A stretch of DNA of 5,475 nt from an uncultured Bacteroidales bacterium (GTDB lineage Bacteria; Bacteroidota; Bacteroidia; Bacteroidales; UBA932): assembly GCA_905235615.1 (NCBI GenBank), contig CAJOMB010000100.1, forward strand, positions 1 to 5,475. The letters run 5' to 3'. Shown here piece after piece: positions 1 through 5,475 of the stretch (position 1 is its first letter; each line of letters begins with the position of its first letter). A model generated the notes under the pieces. It was not told the origin of the DNA and searched no databases. It saw only the letters and a list, made by a program, of their open reading frames with translations. A program made the position numbers and the translations under genes.

Positions 1-4
1 TCAC

Positions 5-22
5 CCATAGGAACCCCTATGG
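5..22. repeat. 7-bp perfect inverted repeat (hairpin) at left edge
   Basis: CCATAGG at 5-11 is the exact reverse complement of CCTATGG at 16-22, leaving a 4-nt loop (AACC). Read on the plus strand, the stem is followed by CCAAAAATTTT, which is not a clean U-tract, so a rho-independent terminator for an upstream plus-strand gene is possible but weak. If the minus-strand promoter proposed at 49-77 is real, the hairpin would lie in the 5' leader of the divergent transcript. A dyad operator is a third option. The repeat is seen directly; its role is not decided by the sequence. Confidence 0.45.
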
Positions 23-113
23 CCAAAAATTTTCAAGAAAAATTTCCACAAAAATAAACTATAAATAAAAATATCAATCATTTCAAAACAGACTCTAAAA
101 ATCAGAAACGATA
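23..113 (+). other. AT-rich intergenic leader upstream of the acyl-CoA synthetase gene
   Basis: This stretch has only about 19 G/C among 91 bases, in sharp contrast with the GC-rich genes that follow. It contains a second AT-only dyad, AAATTTT at 27-33 against AAAATTT at 39-45. No plus-strand match to the Bacteroidota -7 box TAnnTTTG exists, because TTTG does not occur on the plus strand in 1-113, and no TTG is present either. No Shine-Dalgarno sequence precedes the ATG at 114; the A-rich sequence there is typical of Bacteroidota starts. The plus-strand promoter is therefore either non-canonical or lies left of the window. Confidence 0.5.
49..77 (-). promoter_or_regulatory. candidate Bacteroidota sigma-ABfr promoter facing left
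   Basis: Read on the minus strand, 56-49 is TATTTTTG, a full match to the Bacteroidota -7 consensus TAnnTTTG. A TTG lies at 77-75, separated from it by 18 nt, close to the usual -33 spacing. Transcription would start near position 42 and run leftward out of the window, across the hairpin at 22-5. The match is seen directly, but in so AT-rich a stretch a chance match is quite possible, and no minus-strand gene is visible inside the window. Confidence 0.3.
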
Positions 114-1769
114 ATGCAATTTCAATCAATAAACAAGCTGCTTCAGGAGAGTTTCATCCAGAACTGGGACCGCCCGGCTCTGACCAATTTCCATGGAATG
201 ACGCTGGCCTACAGGGATGTTGCCCGCAGAATAGCCAAGCTTCACATTGCCTTTGAGCAGTGCGGTCTCCAAAAAGGAGACAAAGTGGCCATCTGTTCCC
301 GCAACCAGGCCAACTGGGGCGTGAGTTTTCTGGCTGCCATCACCTACGGCGCCGTAGCCGTACCCATCCTGCATGAGTTCAAGCCCGGCAACATCCATTA
401 CTTGGTGAACCATTCCGAGGCCCGCGTCCTTTTTGTGGACGACGTTATTTGGGAGGGTCTCCAGCCGGAGGAAATGCCGGACCTGTCCGTAGTGGTTCAA
501 ATCAACAACTTCAAGTTCCTTTTCGCGGACTGCGAGGAGCGTCGCCAGGTGCGTGAACACCTGAACGAGGAATTCGGCCACCGTTATCCCGATAACTTTG
601 AGCCGGAGAATCTTGATTATTACGAAGACAGCCCCGAAGAGCTGGCCATCATCAATTATACCTCCGGCACTTCCGGTTTCTCCAAGGGTGTCATGATTCC
701 CTACCGGGCCCTCTATTCCAACATCGAGTTCGCCACCAAGGATGCCTGTCCCATGTTGCAGCCCGGGATGAACGTGGTGTCCATGCTCCCGTCGGCCCAC
801 ATGTACGGGATGATGTTCGAGTTCCTTTACGAGATGACCATCGGCATGCACGTGCATTTCCTGAGCCGCGTTCCCAGCCCCAAGATTATCATGCAGGCTT
901 TCAGCGAGGTGCATCCGGACATTATCATCGCGGTACCGTTGGTGATGGAAAAGGTATATAAGAGCAAGCTCAAGCCCGTTATTGACAAGGCCAAATATTA
1001 CCGCCATATCCCTGTGCTGGACAAGGTCATCGCGAAGAAGTTCTGCACGGAGCTCACCAACGCCTTCGGCGGAAAGTTCGAGGAGGTGATTCTGGGCGGA
1101 GCCCCCTTCAATCCGGAGGTGGAGAAATTTCTGCACAAGATCGGTTTCCATTATACGGTAGGTTATGGCATGACGGAGTGCGCTCCCATCATCGGCTATG
1201 CCCATTGGGACAAGGTGAAGGTGGGATCGGCCGGACGGGCCGCCCTGAACATGGAAATCCGTATCGACTCCACTGACCCCGAAAAGATTCCCGGAGAGGT
1301 GCAGGTAAAAGGCCCCAACGTGTGCCTGGGCTATTACAAGAACGAGGAAACCACCAAGGCTTCCTTTACCCCGGACGGCTGGTTCCGCACCGGAGACATG
1401 GGTGTGATTGACAAGGACGGTTACCTGTTCCTTCGCGGGCGCTCCAAGTGCATGGTGTTGGGCCCTTCCGGCCAGAATATCTATCCGGAAGAGGTGGAGG
1501 CCACCATCAACAACTTCAACTATGTGGTGGATTCGCTGGTGGTGGAGGACGATGGCGGCCTTACGGCCCTCATCTATCCGGACTGGCACCAGGGAGAGTT
1601 GGACGGCTACACCCGTTCGGACTTCAAGAAGCGCATTACCGGCCTTCTGCCCGCCATCAATGACGTTCTGCCCAAGTACGCGCAGATCAAGAAGATTGAG
1701 CTCATGCCCGAAGACTTCGAGCGCACGCCCAAAAAGAGCATCAAGCGTTATCTGTATCAGCGCAACTAA
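114..1769 (+). CDS. long-chain fatty acid--CoA ligase (AMP-forming acyl-CoA synthetase)
   Basis: This 551-residue enzyme belongs to the ANL adenylating superfamily. It should activate a fatty acid with ATP to an acyl-adenylate and transfer the acyl group to CoA, at the inner face of the cytoplasmic membrane. The motifs appear in order: A3 phosphate loop YTSGTSGFSKG (residues 182-192), A5 YGMTE (351-355), A7 GWFRTGDMG (422-430, with the ribose-binding Asp428) and the A8 hinge with RGRSK (441-445) followed by NIYPEEVE. The large N-terminal domain covers roughly 1-440 and the mobile C-terminal lid the rest. The A10 end reads TPKKSIKR (538-545): the usual Gly-Lys is Lys-Ser. No signal peptide or obvious membrane segment is seen. 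The start at 114 is supported by an in-frame TAA at 96-98 and because the next ATG (codon 29) falls within conserved sequence. The stop overlaps the next gene by one base. Family assignment is firm; substrate chain length is inferred, and a FadD symbol is not justified. Confidence 0.93.
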   Translation: MQFQSINKLLQESFIQNWDRPALTNFHGMTLAYRDVARRIAKLHIAFEQCGLQKGDKVAICSRNQANWGVSFLAAITYGAVAVPILHEFKPGNIHYLVNHSEARVLFVDDVIWEGLQPEEMPDLSVVVQINNFKFLFADCEERRQVREHLNEEFGHRYPDNFEPENLDYYEDSPEELAIINYTSGTSGFSKGVMIPYRALYSNIEFATKDACPMLQPGMNVVSMLPSAHMYGMMFEFLYEMTIGMHVHFLSRVPSPKIIMQAFSEVHPDIIIAVPLVMEKVYKSKLKPVIDKAKYYRHIPVLDKVIAKKFCTELTNAFGGKFEEVILGGAPFNPEVEKFLHKIGFHYTVGYGMTECAPIIGYAHWDKVKVGSAGRAALNMEIRIDSTDPEKIPGEVQVKGPNVCLGYYKNEETTKASFTPDGWFRTGDMGVIDKDGYLFLRGRSKCMVLGPSGQNIYPEEVEATINNFNYVVDSLVVEDDGGLTALIYPDWHQGELDGYTRSDFKKRITGLLPAINDVLPKYAQIKKIELMPEDFERTPKKSIKRYLYQRN

Positions 1770-1771
1770 TG
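1767..1771 (+). other. TAATG stop/start overlap
   Basis: The last base of the acyl-CoA synthetase stop codon TAA is the first base of the dCMP deaminase ATG. No Shine-Dalgarno sequence precedes the ATG, so reinitiation by the terminating ribosome is the likely route of translation (inference). Confidence 0.7.
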
Positions 1772-2173
1772 GAAAAATTCGACAGAAGTTATCTGGAAAT
1801 GGCCGAAGTGTGGGCCCAGAACTCCTACTGCAAGCGCAGGAAGGTGGGGGCCCTGCTGGTGAAAGACCGTACCATCATCTCCGACGGCTACAACGGAACC
1901 CCTTCGGGTTTCGAGAACATCTGCGAGGATGAGAACGGTGTCACCAAGCCGTATGTGCTGCATGCAGAGGCCAACGCCATTACCAAGGTGGCCAAAAGCG
2001 GCAATTCTTCGGAGGGGGCCACGCTTTTTGTAACGGCTTCTCCCTGCGCGGAATGCGCCAAACTCATTATCCAGGCCGGCATCAAGCGGGTGGTTTACCG
2101 GGATGCATACCGTCTCACGGACGGCATAGACCTCCTGGCCCGTGCCGGCATTGAAGTAGAGCAAATTCAGTAA
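1769..2173 (+). CDS. deoxycytidylate (dCMP) deaminase
   Basis: This 134-residue zinc enzyme of the cytidine/deoxycytidylate deaminase fold should convert dCMP to dUMP and ammonia, feeding thymidylate synthesis in the cytoplasm. The catalytic signature is complete: HAE at 65-67 supplies zinc ligand His65 and proton shuttle Glu67, and SPCAEC at 91-96 supplies Cys93 and Cys96. The segment GYNGTPSGF (40-48) and the GATLFVT stretch before the PC-x-x-C motif are typical of dCMP deaminases rather than of tRNA-adenosine or free-cytidine deaminases. The protein is compact: it lacks the insertion that, in T4-type enzymes, carries histidines of a second, structural zinc site, although Cys21 and Cys52 fall at positions resembling that site's cysteines. 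It starts on the stop codon of the preceding gene and ends 6 nt before the next, so it is almost certainly co-translated. Substrate is inferred from family resemblance; ComEB-like late competence proteins belong to the same family. Confidence 0.92.
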   Translation: MEKFDRSYLEMAEVWAQNSYCKRRKVGALLVKDRTIISDGYNGTPSGFENICEDENGVTKPYVLHAEANAITKVAKSGNSSEGATLFVTASPCAECAKLIIQAGIKRVVYRDAYRLTDGIDLLARAGIEVEQIQ

Positions 2174-2179
2174 GCGGCC

Positions 2180-3766
2180 ATGCAGAGAAAAACCCTTTTC
2201 CAGATTCTTCAAGTGGTTTTGGGCATCCTGATGGGTGTCCTTGTCACGCTGTCTGTAGTCCGCTATCGGGAAAAACAGCACCTGTACAACACCCGCTACG
2301 GGGAATGGCGCAAGCTCAATCTCATCCTGGACTTGGTGGAAAAGAATTATGTGGACACCCTGAACCGGGAGGGAATGACCAACGCGGCCGTGGAGGCCGC
2401 CCTGGCTAAGCTGGACCCGCATTCCGTCTATCTTCCTCCGCAGCAGCTGCAGGACTCCGAGCAGGATCTGGCCGGCAATTTTGACGGAATCGGCATTCAG
2501 TTCAACGTGCCCAATGACACGGCCATCGTCTTGGAAGTGATTGCCGGCGGCCCGTCGGAGAAGGTGGGCCTGATGCCCGGAGACCGCCTGCTGAAGGTGG
2601 ATGACAAGGTAATTGCCGGTGTCAAGTTTCCCCAGGACAGCATGGTCAGACGCATGAAGGGCCCCTCCGGAACCAAGGTTACCGTGACGGTGGGACGCGG
2701 GAAGGAGGTGATTCCCTTCGAGATTACCCGTGGGAAGATTCCCGTCCACAGCGTGGACGCCGCTTTCCTGATCAGGCCCGGGGTGGGGTATATCCGCCTG
2801 AGCAAGTTCTCCCGCACCACGTATGAGGAATGTCACAAGGCGGCCATGGACCTGCTGGACCAGGGTATGGCGCATCTCCTTTTTGACCTAAGGGACAATT
2901 CCGGCGGCTACATGGATCAGGCGCTCCTCCTCTCCAACGATTTCCTTTCTCCCGGAGACACCATCGTCTATATTGAGGGCCTTCACCGGCCCAAGGAGGT
3001 GTTTAAGGCCGATGGAAGGGGCACGCTGCAGAGCGTGGGGCTTACGGTGCTGGTGAGCGAGAATTCGGCATCGGCCAGTGAAATCTTCGCCGGGGCCATC
3101 CAGGACAACGACCGCGGGAAGGTGGTGGGACGCCGTTCCTTCGGGAAGGGCCTGGTGCAGGAACCTTTCTTCTTCACGGACAATTCCGGCATCCGCCTCA
3201 CGGTGGCCCGCTATTACACCCCGAGCGGCCGGTGCATCCAGAAACCCTATGTGAGCCAGCGGGACTACGCCTACGATATCTATAACCGCTACGCCGACGG
3301 CGAGGTATTCAGTGCCGACAGTGTCCGCTTGGACACCACGGACGTGCATCACACCCGCAGTGGCCGGGTGGTGTACGGTGGCGGCGGCATCATGCCGGAC
3401 GTGTTCGTTCCCATGGACACCACCCGGGCATCGGCCTTCTTTGTGGCCTGCAACCGGAAAGCCACCCAGATGCGTTATGCCTCCCATATCTTTGACCGCT
3501 TCGGCGTCCGCCTCTCGGTCATAGACAATTATGCCGACATGGACCGTTTCCTTCAGGGACTCCATCTCAAGGCCGATTTCCAAGCCTATGCCCTCCGGCA
3601 GGACGGCATCCGCTGTACGGAGGCCGAATGGGAGCAGACGGCCGCATACCTGCTTCCGCAGCTGAGTGCCCTCATCGCCCGCTACTCCAAACTGGGGGAG
3701 AACGCCTTCTACAAGTATTACCTGCCGGTGGATGACACGGTGGAAAAAGCTTTGGAACTGTTATGA
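2180..3766 (+). CDS. membrane-anchored S41 family C-terminal processing protease with PDZ domain
   Basis: This 528-residue serine protease of the CtpA/Prc/tail-specific family should act in the periplasm, cleaving proteins near their C-termini. A short basic start (MQRK) precedes one hydrophobic segment at about residues 8-27, which reads as an uncleaved signal anchor with the rest exported. A PDZ domain follows at about 99-175 (DGIGIQF, then GLMPGDRLLKVD). The S41 core at about 190-350 holds the SASASEIFAGAIQD motif (296-309) and FGKGLVQ (321-327). The predicted Ser-Lys-Gln triad is Ser298, Lys323 and Gln327, with Ser to Lys spaced by 25 as in E. coli Prc and Lys to Gln by 4 as in CtpB. GGGIMPDVFVP (401-411) closes the core. 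A further C-terminal region of about 110 residues ending near KYYLPVDDTVEKALELL has the style of Bacteroidota members. The gene begins 6 nt after the deaminase and its stop overlaps dnaX in ATGA. The physiological substrate cannot be read from sequence. Confidence 0.93.
   Translation: MQRKTLFQILQVVLGILMGVLVTLSVVRYREKQHLYNTRYGEWRKLNLILDLVEKNYVDTLNREGMTNAAVEAALAKLDPHSVYLPPQQLQDSEQDLAGNFDGIGIQFNVPNDTAIVLEVIAGGPSEKVGLMPGDRLLKVDDKVIAGVKFPQDSMVRRMKGPSGTKVTVTVGRGKEVIPFEITRGKIPVHSVDAAFLIRPGVGYIRLSKFSRTTYEECHKAAMDLLDQGMAHLLFDLRDNSGGYMDQALLLSNDFLSPGDTIVYIEGLHRPKEVFKADGRGTLQSVGLTVLVSENSASASEIFAGAIQDNDRGKVVGRRSFGKGLVQEPFFFTDNSGIRLTVARYYTPSGRCIQKPYVSQRDYAYDIYNRYADGEVFSADSVRLDTTDVHHTRSGRVVYGGGGIMPDVFVPMDTTRASAFFVACNRKATQMRYASHIFDRFGVRLSVIDNYADMDRFLQGLHLKADFQAYALRQDGIRCTEAEWEQTAAYLLPQLSALIARYSKLGENAFYKYYLPVDDTVEKALELL
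3763..3766 (+). other. ATGA start/stop overlap
   Basis: The dnaX start ATG (3763-3765) overlaps the protease stop TGA (3764-3766). This 4-nt overlap is a classic coupling arrangement. It indicates that dnaX translation may depend on ribosomes finishing the protease, and that the two genes share a transcript. Confidence 0.75.
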
Positions 3767-5460
3767 GCGACTACATTGTATCGGCCCGCAAATACAGGCC
3801 GGATTCGTTCGAAAGCCTGATAGGCCAGGACAACATTGCCCGCACGCTGTCCAACTCCATCCGGAGGGGGCAGCTGGCCCATGCCTACCTTTTCTGCGGC
3901 CCCCGAGGTGTGGGTAAGACCACCACGGCCCGCATCTTCGCCAAGATGATCAACTGCGCCAACCCCGGCGAGGACATGGAGCCCTGCGGAAAGTGCGAGT
4001 CCTGCGTGAGCTTCCAGGAAGGGCGCTCCTACTGCATCCATGAGCTGGACGCCGCCTCCAACAACTCCGTGGAGGATATTAAAACGCTGATGGAGCAGGT
4101 GCAGGTGCCGCCCCAGGTGGGAAAGTACAGCGTGTATATCATCGATGAGGTGCACATGCTGTCGCAGGCCGCTTTCAACGCCTTCCTCAAGACGCTGGAA
4201 GAGCCGCCGGCACACGCCATCTTCATCCTGGCCACCACGGAAAAGCACAAGATCCTGCCCACCATCCTGAGCCGCTGCCAGACCTACGACTTCAACCGCA
4301 TCGGCATCCCGGACATGGTGCGCAACCTCCGGGGCATCGCCCAGAAAGAGGGCGTGAAGATAGACGACGAATCCCTGCATGTAATAGCCTCCAAGGCCGA
4401 TGGTGCCATGCGCGACGCGCTCACCATCTTTGACCAGACGGTGGCATTCTGCGGCACGGATGTCAAATACGAGGACGTAATCCGGAACCTCAATGTTCTG
4501 GACCACGAGTACAGCTTCAAACTGGTGGATCATTTTCTGGCGGGCAACTACGGCGGGGCCTTCCTCATCCTGGACGAGATTCTGTCCAAGGGCTTCAATG
4601 CCCTGCATTTCGTAGCCTCCCTCTCCACGCACCTGCGGAATCTGGTGGTGGCGGGGACGGGCGGCCTGGAGCCCCTGTTGGAGCTGCCGGATTCGCTCAA
4701 AAAGCGCTATGCGGAGCAGGCTTCCCGCTGCCCCAGACAGTTCCTTTTCGAGGCGCTGGCAATCACCACATCCTGCGAGACCGGCTACAAGGCAGCCGTG
4801 AATCCCCGCCTGCATATCGAGTTCGCCCTCATGAAGCTGAGTTACCTGATGGGCAAGCCGTCTGATTCTGCGGGGGCAGGGAATGCACCTTCCTCCGCGT
4901 CGCTTCGCGACCCTGTACGGGCAAATGCTCCGGAAGGTGCATCCCCTGCCCCGCCCAAGGAAGAAGCCCCGGCTCCGGCTCCGGCGCGGCAGCGTCGGCC
5001 CCTCAAGGGCTCTTCGCTCTCCATGAGTGCACTTATGGAGGAGAAGAAGGAGCAGGAGGAGGCGCCTCAAGTTGCTCAGAGCCAGGTCCTTCCGGACGAT
5101 GAGGCGGTTTTGGCCAAGTGGAAGGAGCTTTCCGGCCAGTACAGCGCCAAACCCCGTCTTCAAAGCATGCTCTCCAGCGGAAACATCCGGATTTCTGAAG
5201 AAAGTGGCGTCAAGCAGGTGGAGTTCTTTGTGACCAACGAGGCCCAGCGGCAGTGGGTGGAGGAAAAGATGCTCCGGGAGCTGGAAACCAGGCTGCGGGA
5301 GTTGGTGAACTGTGCCAAAGTGAACGTAGTTGTGTCCGTAACCCCGGTGGAGGAAACCGCCAAGGTGCCCTACATGCCGGAAGAAAAGGCCAAGGACCTG
5401 ATGGAAAAGAACCCCGAAGTAAGGGCCTTCGTGGCCGATATGGGATTAGATACCAAATAG
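3763..5460 (+). CDS. dnaX: DNA polymerase III subunit tau (clamp-loader ATPase)
   Basis: This 565-residue AAA+ protein is the motor subunit of the replicative clamp loader, which opens and loads the beta sliding clamp; its C-terminal part ties the loader to polymerase in the tau form. The start ARKYRPDSFESLIGQ is typical. Walker A is GPRGVGKT (46-53). A zinc module follows with Cys65, Cys75, Cys78 and Cys81. Walker B is YIIDEVHML (125-133, Asp128-Glu129). ATTE (157-160) marks sensor 1, SRC (170-172) carries the trans-acting arginine finger Arg171, and GAMRDAL (214-220) holds sensor 2 Arg217. The domain III collar runs to about residue 362. Residues about 364-441 are a low-complexity Ala/Pro/Ser/Glu linker that includes the product of a palindromic element (about 370-397). 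A C-terminal domain (about 445-565) resembles Bacteroidota DnaX tails and is shorter than E. coli tau's. No A-AAA-AAG frameshift site of the E. coli type is seen, so a separate gamma product is not predicted. The ATG overlaps the protease stop; the TAG ends 15 nt before the window edge. Confidence 0.97.
   Translation: MSDYIVSARKYRPDSFESLIGQDNIARTLSNSIRRGQLAHAYLFCGPRGVGKTTTARIFAKMINCANPGEDMEPCGKCESCVSFQEGRSYCIHELDAASNNSVEDIKTLMEQVQVPPQVGKYSVYIIDEVHMLSQAAFNAFLKTLEEPPAHAIFILATTEKHKILPTILSRCQTYDFNRIGIPDMVRNLRGIAQKEGVKIDDESLHVIASKADGAMRDALTIFDQTVAFCGTDVKYEDVIRNLNVLDHEYSFKLVDHFLAGNYGGAFLILDEILSKGFNALHFVASLSTHLRNLVVAGTGGLEPLLELPDSLKKRYAEQASRCPRQFLFEALAITTSCETGYKAAVNPRLHIEFALMKLSYLMGKPSDSAGAGNAPSSASLRDPVRANAPEGASPAPPKEEAPAPAPARQRRPLKGSSLSMSALMEEKKEQEEAPQVAQSQVLPDDEAVLAKWKELSGQYSAKPRLQSMLSSGNIRISEESGVKQVEFFVTNEAQRQWVEEKMLRELETRLRELVNCAKVNVVVSVTPVEETAKVPYMPEEKAKDLMEKNPEVRAFVADMGLDTK
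4870..4954. repeat. palindromic element read in frame within the dnaX linker
   Basis: The left arm 4873-4893 and right arm 4932-4952 are 21 nt each and are reverse complements at 20 of 21 positions (the exception is A4882 opposite C4943). Bulging out G4872 adds two more pairs, 4871-4953 and 4870-4954. The 38-nt interior contains a second perfect hairpin, GTCGC (4899-4903), TTC loop, GCGAC (4907-4911), and a weaker CCC/GGG pair at 4911-4913 and 4919-4921. In the dnaX frame it encodes about residues 370-397, rich in Ala, Pro, Ser and Gly, with no stop. Such a long, GC-rich, nested palindrome is not required by the protein sequence. It suggests a small mobile or REP-like element that landed in a tolerant linker. 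No second copy, transposase or clear target duplication is present in the window. Confidence 0.75.
4969..4986 (+). repeat. CCGGCT hexamer tandem repeat (three units, last one CCGGCG)
   Basis: CCGGCT at 4969-4974 and 4975-4980 is followed by CCGGCG at 4981-4986, lying in dnaX just after the palindromic element. It encodes the alternating Ala-Pro run APAPAPA of the interdomain linker. Replication slippage in such a repeat could change linker length in steps of two residues without breaking the frame (inference). Confidence 0.6.
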
Positions 5461-5475
5461 ACTTTTGTCATTTGG

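Noticed and set aside
126..1589. Long minus-strand open frame (487 codons) opposite the acyl-CoA synthetase
   Set aside because: It is a shadow of a GC-rich coding gene. Its translation is His/Gly/Leu/Val-rich without any recognisable domain, while the plus strand carries all ANL motifs.
1766..2875. Minus-strand open frame (369 codons) across the dCMP deaminase and the protease start
   Set aside because: It crosses two well-supported plus-strand genes and shows no domain-like sequence.
4697..4706. CTC AAA AAG as a possible dnaX programmed -1 frameshift site
   Set aside because: The heptamer is C-AAA-AAG rather than A-AAA-AAG. It lies inside the domain III codons (Lys313-Lys314), so the product would be cut short within a folded domain rather than ending as a gamma-like protein.
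4871..4881. G-run at the foot of the palindromic stem as a slippery site
   Set aside because: In the reading frame the codons are GCG GGG GCA, which do not fit an X-XXY-YYZ slip. The run is better explained as part of the inverted-repeat arm.
4870..4954. The palindrome as a CRISPR repeat, attachment site or intrinsic terminator
   Set aside because: There is a single copy with no spacer array, no integrase or foreign DNA follows, and no U-tract comes after the stem; it lies in the middle of an intact gene that continues for about 500 bases.
3718..5163. Long minus-strand open frame (481 codons) opposite dnaX
   Set aside because: The plus-strand frame is unmistakably DnaX. The antisense product has no family features, and such frames arise from the codon bias of the sense gene.
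5461..5475. Possible promoter or terminator after dnaX (acttttgtcatttgg)
   Set aside because: Only 15 bases are available; the spacing does not fit TAnnTTTG and no stem can be formed, so nothing can be supported.

Overview
The window looks like a chromosomal segment from a GC-rich member of the Bacteroidota, most likely the order Bacteroidales (for example a gut Rikenellaceae- or Cryptobacteroides-like lineage). This rests on the family style of the acyl-CoA synthetase, the S41 protease and the DnaX tail, on the absence of Shine-Dalgarno sequences before any of the four genes, and on an AT-rich intergenic stretch beside GC-rich coding sequence. The genus is an inference.

Positions 1-113 are non-coding on the evidence here. 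They hold a perfect 7-bp inverted repeat (5-22), then a stretch of about 79% A+T. On the minus strand that stretch contains a good match to the Bacteroidota -33/-7 promoter (77-49), suggesting a divergent gene beyond the left edge. No equally good plus-strand promoter was found.

Four plus-strand genes fill the rest with almost no spacing: an AMP-forming long-chain acyl-CoA synthetase (114-1769), a dCMP deaminase (1769-2173, TAATG overlap), a membrane-anchored S41 C-terminal processing protease with PDZ domain (2180-3766, 6-nt gap) and dnaX, the DNA polymerase III clamp-loader subunit tau (3763-5460, ATGA overlap). The spacing implies one transcript with translational coupling. Functions are mixed: lipid activation, dUMP/dTTP supply, envelope proteolysis and replication. 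dCMP deaminase and DnaX share a link to DNA synthesis; the other two look like housekeeping passengers. All four genes appear intact, with their catalytic motifs present except for an unusual A10 motif in the acyl-CoA synthetase.

The most notable structure is an approximately 85-bp imperfect palindrome (4870-4954) inside dnaX. Two 21-nt arms match at 20 of 21 positions and enclose a smaller perfect hairpin. The element is read through in frame as an Ala/Pro/Ser-rich part of the flexible linker between the clamp-loader core and the C-terminal domain. It looks like a small palindromic repeat inserted within a gene at a tolerant site, reminiscent of Rickettsia palindromic elements or REP-type sequences. 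Whether it is a dispersed family needs a genome search.
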